Source of the DNA: Lachnospiraceae bacterium | Lineage (GTDB): Bacteria; Bacillota; Clostridia; Lachnospirales; Lachnospiraceae | Direction: 5' to 3' | Assembly (NCBI GenBank): GCA_022845895.1 | Contig: AP025573.1 | Coordinates: forward strand, 3,258,501 to 3,322,500 | DNA: 64,000 nt | Shown: in pieces, positions 8,543 to 16,268 of the stretch | Layout: each line of letters opens with the position of its first letter | How positions within the stretch are numbered: the stretch's first letter is position 1 | Notes under the pieces: model-generated | Seen by the model: the letters and a program-made list of their open reading frames with translations, nothing else | Told to the model about the DNA's origin: nothing | Database searches by the model: none | Made by a program: the position numbers and the translations under genes

Positions 8543-10288
8543 TCATATGATTTTTCTCTCGAATGCTTTTACCCCGGGGTACCTGCAATAAGACACATTG
8601 CAACGGGCACAGTCAAAATCCCTGCATACCGGATAGAATTTGGTAAATACTCTGGTGGAATCTTTCAGTTCTTCATCTACCTGCTCCACCAGCTTGTGCC
8701 GGCAGACGGTCCTCAGTATTTCAAGTGTCTTCTCCCGGGAGTATCCCTGTCTTCTTGCAGACAAATACTTCTTAATCGTCTTGACATGCTCCACTTCCTC
8801 CGGCAGCACCTTGCAGGCAGACAGCGCCTTTTCAGCCTTTTCATAGTCCTCCAGATAATAATAGCATACGAACAGCAAAAACTCCACCTCATTGAACGTA
8901 TAAAAATGGTGGTCAAAAGGCAGCTTATAGATGCTGCTGATAGTATTCTCCATCAGTGCATGGTGCTTGATTTGAATAAGCCGGATGATATCATTAACCT
9001 TTTCCCTTGTCATTTGTTCCAGTTCTATCATGCTCTTCATAACATCTCTGGACAGTTTCATTTCTTTAAGATAGAGCAGGTCACAGCATCTTATCTCGCT
9101 GGCTCCTGCTGCAACAACGTATACCGCCGGAAATCCCAGATTAGAATTGTCTCTGATATAGACCTCATGGCCTTGCTGTACCAGAATGTCGACCATAATT
9201 TCAGCAAGCTCCTGGTTATCATACCGGGTTCCATAATCCCAGTCCGTGAACGTATAAGACTTGGTTTCCCCTAATATCTCGCAGGGATAGGCGCCATTGC
9301 CGATTTTCTTCGTATCAAGAAGGTTCGAGCGGTTTCGGCATACTTGAGGATCAAAGGACAGCCAGCTGGAACCAGTGAACTGCTTCATATCCCGCCCCTG
9401 AAAAGCCTCTGTCAATGTCCGTTCCAGGGCGATTCCCATATTCGGATGTGAACCGAACCGTATTCCCAGCGTCTGATTTTCTTTGTCAACCATAAAGCAT
9501 GCAGCCACCGGATAGGCTCCGCCCAGGGAACAGTCTTTTAAGTACACCTCATATATTCCCGTCCCCTTGATTTCATCCAGGATTTTCCGGACATGGGGAT
9601 ACCGTGCCAATATATCCGCAGGAATATCCGGCGGCGTAATCCCTTCTGTCATAATCCTTGTCTGGACGACACGCTCAAGTATCTCGCTGACCGCCTGTAC
9701 GATGGCCTCTTCCAGGGTATTTCCTGCCGCCATACCATTACTGTGGGTAAACAGTTTAGCGAACAGGGAGGGAACCTTTTCATAACTGCCCGCCTGAACA
9801 TGATAAAAGTCCTGATATTCATAGTTGCCGCCAAGGAATCTTTTCACAAGCTGCCGGTTAAAAAAATGGTTCGGTATACCCGAATTTTCCAAAATATAGT
9901 CCATCATCCAGGAGGCATAGCTTCCTTCCCGATCAAAATCTTCTTCTATATTATGTACCGGAAACATGCGCCTTTTGTACCGTTCCATTAAGCCTTCTCT
10001 GTCACAGGCATGTATTGAATATGGAAATCCCCGGTTCTCAAGACGCTCCATAAATTCTGCATAGGCGCTTGCCATGCAGTATTCTCTTGTAATTCCCTTG
10101 CCGTTCGTTCCATATACAGCGGACATCTCGCCTTGTACTGTAACACGGGAACTGTAGCAGCTCTCCATAACATCTGCCGTAAATACATGCTCCGTCTCAA
10201 TATCCATTCTTTTCAGTATCTCCTGAATCCTGTCCACGGTTTGTTCCGGCCGGCATTCTTTACCCTGTTGGTTCCAGATCTCTTTCAT
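8543..10288 (-). CDS. YcaO-family cyclodehydratase/thioamidation-type enzyme of a RiPP locus
   Basis: A 581-residue YcaO protein. YcaO enzymes use ATP to activate peptide backbone amides, forming azolines, thioamides or amidines. The family's Glu-rich ATP/Mg motifs are present: CMASAYAEFMERLENR (~72-87), EAIVQAVSEILERVVQTR and RTLTEAFQGR. Residues ~430-545 form a helical, TPR-like tail. The extreme C-terminus holds four cysteines spaced C-x4-C-x2-C-x4-C (about residues 555-568), a likely metal or Fe-S site, and no PxPxP ending. The start at 10288 follows GGAGGG. It lies 30 bases after the Nif11-type precursor and downstream of the LanM-like gene, so it very probably acts on that precursor. 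No TfuA or separate E1/ocin-ThiF partner is nearby. Confidence 0.88.
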   Translation of the reverse strand: MKEIWNQQGKECRPEQTVDRIQEILKRMDIETEHVFTADVMESCYSSRVTVQGEMSAVYGTNGKGITREYCMASAYAEFMERLENRGFPYSIHACDREGLMERYKRRMFPVHNIEEDFDREGSYASWMMDYILENSGIPNHFFNRQLVKRFLGGNYEYQDFYHVQAGSYEKVPSLFAKLFTHSNGMAAGNTLEEAIVQAVSEILERVVQTRIMTEGITPPDIPADILARYPHVRKILDEIKGTGIYEVYLKDCSLGGAYPVAACFMVDKENQTLGIRFGSHPNMGIALERTLTEAFQGRDMKQFTGSSWLSFDPQVCRNRSNLLDTKKIGNGAYPCEILGETKSYTFTDWDYGTRYDNQELAEIMVDILVQQGHEVYIRDNSNLGFPAVYVVAAGASEIRCCDLLYLKEMKLSRDVMKSMIELEQMTREKVNDIIRLIQIKHHALMENTISSIYKLPFDHHFYTFNEVEFLLFVCYYYLEDYEKAEKALSACKVLPEEVEHVKTIKKYLSARRQGYSREKTLEILRTVCRHKLVEQVDEELKDSTRVFTKFYPVCRDFDCARCNVSYCRYPGVKAFERKII

Positions 10289-10318
10289 ACCAGGTTCCCT
10301 CCCTAAAGTCTATCTCTG

Positions 10319-10609
10319 TTACAAGGCAGCCAGCATTGCCACGAACATCGTAGACAACGTACCCTCTACCTCCGCTTCCCCACGGTTTACATCCACGCTT
10401 CCGACAATCGTCTTTATATCGGCATCCGTCATTTTCATCTGCTGGTCATGCAGCCTCTTCACTTCTTCCATAAACTCATCATAACCGGCACTAAGTCCCA
10501 GTTCCTGCGCTGCTTTATATACCTCCTCCGGTGTTTTACAGCTCTTGAATTTTTCATAGATGTTTTTGTCGAATGTCTCCATCTTCTTCATAAATTCCTG
10601 CATTGTCAT
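10319..10609 (-). CDS. Nif11-like leader RiPP precursor with cysteine-free core
   Basis: A 96-residue peptide. Residues ~3-55 match the Nif11-like leader pattern (FMKKMETFDKNIYEKFKSCK, TPEEVYKAAQELGLSAG). The tail after residue 60 runs to a hydrophobic, Ser/Thr-bearing end (GTLSTMFVAMLAAL). The only cysteine is C24, inside the leader. Possible leader ends are G77 or G83; cleavage after G83 leaves 13 residues with T84, S86 and T87 as modifiable sites. AAGGAG precedes ATG 10609 by nine bases; a second ATG lies two codons later. It lies between the LanM-like and YcaO genes with 28- and 30-base gaps, the classical place of a RiPP precursor. Precursor status is inferred from leader type and context. 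Confidence 0.85.
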   Translation of the reverse strand: MTMQEFMKKMETFDKNIYEKFKSCKTPEEVYKAAQELGLSAGYDEFMEEVKRLHDQQMKMTDADIKTIVGSVDVNRGEAEVEGTLSTMFVAMLAAL

Positions 10610-10637
10610 CGTTCTTTTCTCCTTTCTGTGAAGCTTT

Positions 10638-12962
10638 TTATTGTGAATCTTTAAATATCTTTGGCAGGCTTGCAGCATCCAATATACATTTCAGACTATA
10701 CAGAATCCCTCCTTCCCCGTATAAGAATGAGCCTGCCCGCATATCTTTTGAACGTAACGGGTAAGTCCCTTCACGTTCCATACGCTCTGACATCGCAGCG
10801 GCAATCTTCACAGCCCTGTCTCTTAAGTCCTGCCTGTCCGCTCTATGTGCACGTTCTGCCAACCGATAGGCGGCACCTGCATTTCCGCAAAACAGACTGT
10901 CATTCTGACAGAGCCTGTCCGTTATTGCAGGCGGGTGGCAGATATCTTCAAATGCGGGTGCACCGCTTGTCTTAAGTATCTGTTCCATGCTTTTTATTCG
11001 CAACCGGACACGCTCTGTCACCATGTCTTCCGGCAGAGCATATAGGCCGGACAGCAGCCCCTGCTCACCATAGCGCCAGGAATCGTTCCAGGGATTTTTC
11101 ACACATTCACTGTCCATTACCTCTTGAAGCACCCGCTCACATAGTTCTCCAGCCATTGTAATTCGTGTCTTTCGGTAAAGGCTCCCCAACACATATATCA
11201 GCCCTCCCACCCCCTCCAGAAATCCCCGCTCCATCGCGGCAGACGGCACCTCCTGTATCTGCTGCTTCAGCCGATTCAGGAACAAAATGAACAACTCGTT
11301 TTGCCGGCTTCGGTCCATACAGTCCTCCCAGCAGAGGTTCACCAGTATCCATCCCGGTATGCTTTCCAGGAAATAGCAATTAAGGCCGGCATCGTAATAA
11401 TGTAATGATTTTCGTTCCACGACAAGGACCTTGCCACCCGTGCCGCTTACTAGCCCTTCTTTTATTCTGGCATTCCAATATTCCAACAGAGAGATTGCAG
11501 TTCTTTCGATGATGCTTATGGATTCACCAGAATCGGCCGTCATACCCGCTTTTGAAAAGCAGCTGGCTCCGCTCATGGCTGTCCGGTGATCCAGCCATCG
11601 CCTGATATCTTCTTTTCTTTTTACAAGATCTGCTTCGCACAGGTGCGAACATCGCATAAGAAGGTCCTGACTGTTCACTTTCTTTGAAAATAACGGTATC
11701 TGCAAGTGGTAAAGGACATCTTTTTCCGAATCACTGCACTCTTTATTCTGCAGCAGCGCCTCCTGAAACGCTTCGTGAGAACGCAGATGTCCCCTTGTTC
11801 TCAACAGCCTCAGTACATTGTAGTAATACGAGGTAGACTTTAAGATATGCCGGGCCGTACAGCCTTCCCACACGCTCAACAGCGCTTTTCTTTTCGTGAT
11901 ATCCATGTGAAGGAGCAGCCGGTAAGCCTGTTCAAACCCATCCGCTACTTCTTCGGCAAACGCTCTTGCACTGAGGCATTCCCCGGCATACAGGGGCAGA
12001 TTTTTCCCGGCGGCCTCCCCGGATGTCAAGGCATCGTGTCCTCCATAATAGCCTTTTTCTTTTAGCAGCCAGGGAAACATACACGTATCTTCCAGATGCA
12101 GCCGGCTCTCCACCTGGTTCCCTGCCCCGGCTATGGTCTCTGTATCCACTATGACCGGACATGCGCCGTGGGCTATCACATTTTCATAATGAATATCCCG
12201 TCCGCCCAATGCATAGATAAGCCCAGACATAAAGCCCATACGCTCAAAATACTCTCTGACATCTTCTTCGCTGTCTGCCGGAACCCGGGATATATATTCT
12301 GCAAACCCATAGTCTCCGCAGTCCAGAACCCGTGGAACATAAAAGTTTCGACACGTATTAGATGCGGCATCCTGTAGAAATGTATGCCATGCCAGGTCTG
12401 TCTGCATACTTCTTGGCTTATAGATAAGCTTACCTCCATGGCTGTAGGTGATTACATGGGCACTCTTGTGGCCGCTGTGATAATCCGAACATCCGGCGCC
12501 TATTTCCTGAACACGCCCCTGAATCCCCCGAAAAAAATAGTCTGCAATTTCTTTCTGATGCTGATATAATACCCTTACAATTTCACAGATATGTTCCTTA
12601 AGATCTGTGGCCACTTCATCCATTATGCGGTTCAGCACCGGATATTCCCGGGTCATCTCTTTCCACAGTCCACCCCTCAGTATTAATTCTTCTTCCCTGC
12701 TTTTCAGCCATTTTGTCGCATCCCCATACCGCACATTATGCTTCTCCATAATCGCAAAAAGGATGTCCTTTCCCCAGAAATCGACTGCATCCATAAACTC
12801 GCCGCGAAATGGATGCAGCACTCCCTTTTCAACAATACATAGGTACGGTTCCAGGTCACATGCGCACGACCTCTTAAACAAGCGGAAATAGTATTCCAGG
12901 TATCCTTCTTTCACCGTAATACGGTAACTGTCGTTAAAATAGAATTGTTCCCTGCTCTCCAT
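10638..12962 (-). CDS. LanM-type lanthipeptide synthetase with degenerate cyclase domain
   Basis: A 774-residue class II lanthipeptide synthetase relative. The DUF4135 dehydratase half keeps K182 (LIYKPRS), D256/H258/N261 (GGRDIHYENV) and D273 (VIVDTET), the kinase-like residues. R371 and T377 have the spacing of the elimination pair of CylM. The LanC-like half starts near residue 505 with weak GG repeats (GFLEGVGGLIYVL, GSFLYGEGGILYSL). The zinc/catalytic WCHG motif is absent: the best candidate reads W629-R-Y-G. The second zinc motif reads F691-C-G instead of CHG or CCG. Total length is below the usual 900-1100. ATG 12962 follows AAGGAAGG; upstream ORF extension to a TTG is rejected. First gene of the operon, divergent from the LuxR-type regulator. 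Predicted role: dehydration of Ser/Thr without ring closure. Confidence 0.88.
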   Translation of the reverse strand: MESREQFYFNDSYRITVKEGYLEYYFRLFKRSCACDLEPYLCIVEKGVLHPFRGEFMDAVDFWGKDILFAIMEKHNVRYGDATKWLKSREEELILRGGLWKEMTREYPVLNRIMDEVATDLKEHICEIVRVLYQHQKEIADYFFRGIQGRVQEIGAGCSDYHSGHKSAHVITYSHGGKLIYKPRSMQTDLAWHTFLQDAASNTCRNFYVPRVLDCGDYGFAEYISRVPADSEEDVREYFERMGFMSGLIYALGGRDIHYENVIAHGACPVIVDTETIAGAGNQVESRLHLEDTCMFPWLLKEKGYYGGHDALTSGEAAGKNLPLYAGECLSARAFAEEVADGFEQAYRLLLHMDITKRKALLSVWEGCTARHILKSTSYYYNVLRLLRTRGHLRSHEAFQEALLQNKECSDSEKDVLYHLQIPLFSKKVNSQDLLMRCSHLCEADLVKRKEDIRRWLDHRTAMSGASCFSKAGMTADSGESISIIERTAISLLEYWNARIKEGLVSGTGGKVLVVERKSLHYYDAGLNCYFLESIPGWILVNLCWEDCMDRSRQNELFILFLNRLKQQIQEVPSAAMERGFLEGVGGLIYVLGSLYRKTRITMAGELCERVLQEVMDSECVKNPWNDSWRYGEQGLLSGLYALPEDMVTERVRLRIKSMEQILKTSGAPAFEDICHPPAITDRLCQNDSLFCGNAGAAYRLAERAHRADRQDLRDRAVKIAAAMSERMEREGTYPLRSKDMRAGSFLYGEGGILYSLKCILDAASLPKIFKDSQ

Positions 12963-13061
12963 TTCATCCTTCCTTGCCGGTTTTCTCGTTACGAATAATT
13001 CCAACTTTTCATTTGTCCAAATCTTCTTTATAATAAAATTATAGTTTTAAAGACAAAAAGG

Positions 13062-13086
13062 TAAATAGTACGCAGTGTACTATTTA
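13062..13086. promoter_or_regulatory. Perfect 10-bp inverted repeat between LanM operon and regulator
   Basis: TAAATAGTAC (13062-13071) and GTACTATTTA (13077-13086) are exact inverted repeats around a 5-base spacer. The site is 22 bases before the regulator's ATG. AT-rich promoter-like sequence (TATAAT-type motifs on both strands near 13029-13045) lies on its left. This is a natural operator candidate for the MalT/LuxR-type regulator or for autoregulation. Confidence 0.6.
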
Positions 13087-13107
13087 TGAGCAGGATAGGA
13101 GAACTCT

Positions 13108-15597
13108 ATGTCAAATAGCACACCCGTTTCAAAACCTTATTATTTTACTGACAAGATGCAGCATGCACTCCCGGGGATTCTGCATTCCCCGCTCTCTGTG
13201 ATAGAGGCCGGCTCCGGATGCGGCAAGACAACCTTGATAGCAGAATGCTTTCTAAAAAGAACCGCTACCGGGATGCGTCATTATATATATACTTGTCTGG
13301 GAGAATCTCCCGAAAAAGCATGGGAAGGAATCTGCACATTGTTTCAGGAGGTGGACGAAGCGGTTGGGCGCCGCCTTCTGGACCTTGCCCCTCCCTGTAA
13401 TGACAGCATAACCGCGATTACGCTCCAGATGGGCAGACTCTCCTGTGATGACCCTGCCATTCTGATTCTGGATAATTATCAGCTCCTTGATTTTCCTGAA
13501 CCTTTGATGTTCCTGGATGCATTGTCACTTCATGGCTGCGGCAATCTGCACATTGTCGTTTTGACACATCCGCTGAAATCCACCGTCCTGAGGCATAGCA
13601 AAAATATTTATGTTATTCCTTCTGATATCCTGACCTTTGGCCCTCAGGATATCAAGTCTTACTTCCTACAGGCAGGCTGCCAGCTTGATGACGGGCAAAT
13701 CACTTCTCTCTATGAAGACTCCGGAGGATTTACAGCGGCGATTCATCTGCAGCTCATACATTACCTGGCACATAACAGTTTCATATCCGCGGTTCATATT
13801 TCAAAGTTAATGGAACAGGCTATCTGGCTGTATCTTGGCAAATCGGAGCAGTATTGTTATATCATGCTGTCCCTCCTTAAGAGCTTTACCTTGGAGCAGG
13901 CATTATTATTATCCAAAAAGGCCGGGCTGGCAGAACGGCTTCCCGGGTTATTGAGTCAAAATCCCTTTATACGGTACGATATGGAGTCACATCTCTATAT
14001 CATTCACAACCTGTTTCATACTTTTCTTGATGACAGGTTCAGCCAGTGGTCCGACATCGCCAAAAAACAAGCATGGAAAGAAGCCGGACATGCCTGTGCC
14101 GCCGCGGGATCATACGTATACGCAGCACTTTATTATTGCAGAGCAGGAGCCCTTCATCTTATAACATCCCTATCCTTCTCCCCGGAAGACCGGATAGAAC
14201 TGATTAATCTGGACGGGCATCTTGTCGTTACTGCACTTATAGAAGAACCGGAACAAAAGACACTTAAAACCATGCCGGAACTGGCATTAAGCCTTACGCT
14301 GGAGTTATTTATCCAGGGACAATATGCCCTGCACGCACCATATTATCTTCTGATTAAGCAGCTTCTCTTTGAGACCAGCCTGTACCACGGGCGGCGTCTT
14401 GAAAAACTTCTTGGAGAGTTCGCACTTATGGAATCCTTCCTTGCCTTCAATGATGTAACCGCCATGCGTGCGTGCCACCAAAAGGCTTACAGCCTCCTAC
14501 AGTCGCCTACCAGCCTCTATTCCCTGAAGGATTCTTTTACATTTGCATCCTCTTCTGTGGTTGCAATGTTCTGGAGAAAAAGCGGGCAGTTGTCAAAAAC
14601 ACTTACACAGGTGGCTGATGGCATGCCCTGCTACTATCTGCTCTCCCGCAATAACGGGCGTGGCGTGCCCCAGGCCATGGAGGCGGAAATCATGCTGTTA
14701 GCAGGGGATAGCAGAGGCGCCAGGAGGATGTGTACCCAGGCACTTTATGAAGCCGCCCTGTATCAGCAGGACAGCATCTGCTTTGTAGCAGAGATGACGA
14801 TGGCAAGAGCTGCCATCTTACTCGGCGAAGGGGATTCCTATATGGATTCCCTGACGCGGATAATCGATAGAGGCCGCCATGGAACCGAGCACCGCTGTCT
14901 GCAGACTTGTGAACTGTGTCAGGCGTACTTAAGCCTTATTCTTGGATTTTATGAAGAGATTCCTCAATGGCTGGAGGATATGCAGGCAATCCGGCGCCGG
15001 ACCCTAAATGTGACGATTCCCTTTACGCAGATCATCTATGGGCAGCTGATGTTAAACAAGCTTAAATCTAATGGAATGACAAAAAACGAATTCGAGCGGT
15101 GTATGGAAGAATTGATATATGAAAGCGAGCAGTTTCACATGCTTTTACCTAAGGTCTACGAACTAATCTATCTTGCGATAGGGAGAGATGCCGAGGGCAG
15201 GAGGATGGAAGCGCTTGACGCGCTTGGCCAGGCACTGGACCTTGCTCTGCCTGACCACGTCTATCTTCCATTTGCGGAAAATTATGTTCCCCTTGCCCCA
15301 TTGCTCCAGATTATAACGGTGCGGAATAACAAAGAGAACATTGCACAGGTAACCGCTCTTGGCCAGCAATTTCAATACGGCCGGGAACGCATGTATCAAT
15401 ATCTGAATCGGACTGAGCTTCCTCTGTCAAAGCGGGAACAGGAAATCGCCTGGCTGCTGAGTCAGCGGCTCTCTTCCCGGGAGATAGGGGAAAAGCTCGG
15501 AATATCTCCTAACACCGTGCGAAATACCATACAGAAAATATATCTGAAACTGGGAATACATAGCAAGAAAGAACTTTATGAGAAGAGGAGGCCGTAA
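13108..15597 (+). CDS. MalT-like LuxR family ATP-dependent regulator
   Basis: An 829-residue LAL/MalT-type regulator. A Walker A loop occurs at residues ~35-42 (GSGCGKTT), with a Walker B-like strand LILDNYQL. A long helical TPR-like middle (~300-740) follows, then a C-terminal LuxR HTH (LPLSKREQEIAWLLSQRLSS, ISPNTVRNTIQKIYLKLGI). Such proteins are ATP- and inducer-dependent activators. AGGAG lies eight bases before the ATG. It is divergent from the LanM-Nif11-YcaO operon across a 145-base spacer with a perfect inverted repeat, so it is the probable pathway-specific activator; the inducer is unknown. Confidence 0.88.
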   Translation: MSNSTPVSKPYYFTDKMQHALPGILHSPLSVIEAGSGCGKTTLIAECFLKRTATGMRHYIYTCLGESPEKAWEGICTLFQEVDEAVGRRLLDLAPPCNDSITAITLQMGRLSCDDPAILILDNYQLLDFPEPLMFLDALSLHGCGNLHIVVLTHPLKSTVLRHSKNIYVIPSDILTFGPQDIKSYFLQAGCQLDDGQITSLYEDSGGFTAAIHLQLIHYLAHNSFISAVHISKLMEQAIWLYLGKSEQYCYIMLSLLKSFTLEQALLLSKKAGLAERLPGLLSQNPFIRYDMESHLYIIHNLFHTFLDDRFSQWSDIAKKQAWKEAGHACAAAGSYVYAALYYCRAGALHLITSLSFSPEDRIELINLDGHLVVTALIEEPEQKTLKTMPELALSLTLELFIQGQYALHAPYYLLIKQLLFETSLYHGRRLEKLLGEFALMESFLAFNDVTAMRACHQKAYSLLQSPTSLYSLKDSFTFASSSVVAMFWRKSGQLSKTLTQVADGMPCYYLLSRNNGRGVPQAMEAEIMLLAGDSRGARRMCTQALYEAALYQQDSICFVAEMTMARAAILLGEGDSYMDSLTRIIDRGRHGTEHRCLQTCELCQAYLSLILGFYEEIPQWLEDMQAIRRRTLNVTIPFTQIIYGQLMLNKLKSNGMTKNEFERCMEELIYESEQFHMLLPKVYELIYLAIGRDAEGRRMEALDALGQALDLALPDHVYLPFAENYVPLAPLLQIITVRNNKENIAQVTALGQQFQYGRERMYQYLNRTELPLSKREQEIAWLLSQRLSSREIGEKLGISPNTVRNTIQKIYLKLGIHSKKELYEKRRP

Positions 15598-15677
15598 GGG
15601 TGGGCGATTATCACGATAAAATAGGAAGCAAATTTTCTTGCTTGGAGTGAACCCCTTTTGTTAGACAGAATAAATGT

Positions 15678-15764
15678 CTAACGAATTGGAGTCGTCAATG
15701 TTAGATAACCCAGTGCCGAGTGTATGCGCTTAGTATTATAATAGACTTTGTCAAGTTTAGTGTG
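15678..15764 (-). pseudogene. C-terminal remnant of an IS3-family transposase (OrfB)
   Basis: The minus strand from 15764 to the TAG at 15678-15680 encodes YYNTKRIHSALGYLT and TPIR before the stop. This matches the conserved C-terminal end of IS3-family rve transposases (YN.KR.HSALGY.TP). No upstream transposase sequence continues in frame. A 7-bp inverted repeat, TTAGACA (15661-15667) and TGTCTAA (15675-15681), overlaps its end and may be an IS terminus. The rest of the 15598-15982 gap shows no gene. The scar lies between the RiPP regulator and two tRNA genes. Confidence 0.75.
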
Positions 15765-15959
15765 TAAATCCAAAAGGAAAAAAGATTGAAAAAACACTGT
15801 GAAGAAATCGAAAAGCCTGACAACGAAAAATATGCCGGGAATACAAATGAAACGGTGGCGGTATCACCAAGCTACAGAAAACAACCATTCCCGACTTACA
15901 AGCCAAAGGAACGCCAGAATCATCCCGACCAGCTTTTTTACTTCTATAAAAAGCAAAAG

Positions 15960-15976
15960 CCCCCATAAAATGGGGG
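15960..15976 (-). terminator. Intrinsic terminator after tRNA-Pro
   Basis: CCCCCAT (15960-15966) and ATGGGGG (15970-15976) pair around a 3-base loop. On the minus strand they are followed by GCTTTTGCTTTTT. It lies six bases after the tRNA-Pro 3' end. Confidence 0.8.
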
Positions 15977-15982
15977 TAAAAT

Positions 15983-16055
<73 letters not shown>

Positions 16056-16072
16056 ATATTTTATTTAGTTAA

Positions 16073-16100
16073 CCGGACTCTCTGTAAAAGAGAAATCCGG
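16073..16100 (-). other. Hairpin between the two tRNA genes
   Basis: CCGGA (16073-16077) pairs with TCCGG (16096-16100), and TCTCT with AGAGA inside. On the minus strand it sits between tRNA-Gln and tRNA-Pro, with AT-rich sequence after it. It may be a weak terminator or a processing signal. Confidence 0.45.
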
Positions 16101-16116
16101 CGCCCCTGCCAAGGAA

Positions 16117-16187
16117 CTACGGATAGAGGACTTGAACCTCTACTAACAGAGTCAGAGTCTGCTGTGCTGCCATTACACCAATCCGCA
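16117..16187 (-). tRNA. tRNA-Gln (anticodon CTG)
   Basis: A 71-nucleotide cloverleaf on the minus strand. The acceptor TGCGGAT pairs with ATCCGTA (one G-U). The anticodon stem GCAGA/TCTGT encloses CTCTGAC, giving anticodon CTG. The T-arm reads GAGGTTCAAGTCCTC. CCA is not encoded. It is the first of two tRNA genes read leftward. Confidence 0.9.
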
Positions 16188-16222
16188 ATACAGCTCGTCA
16201 TTTCTTTGACGGAACATGTATT

Positions 16223-16250
16223 ATTATACCAAATAAAACACAAAAATCAA
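16223..16250 (-). promoter_or_regulatory. Promoter of the tRNA-Gln/tRNA-Pro pair
   Basis: On the minus strand TTGATT (16250-16245) and TATAAT (16228-16223) are separated by 16 bases and lie 35 bases upstream of the tRNA-Gln 5' end. Confidence 0.65.
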
Positions 16251-16268
16251 GCCTTTTTTTACAACTTT

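Noticed and set aside
12963..13004. Extension of the LanM-like protein to a TTG codon
   Set aside because: ATG 12962 has AAGGAAGG at good spacing; the upstream frame lacks a ribosome site.
15757..15966. 69-codon minus-strand frame near the tRNA genes
   Set aside because: No ribosome site or homology, and it runs through the terminator of tRNA-Pro.
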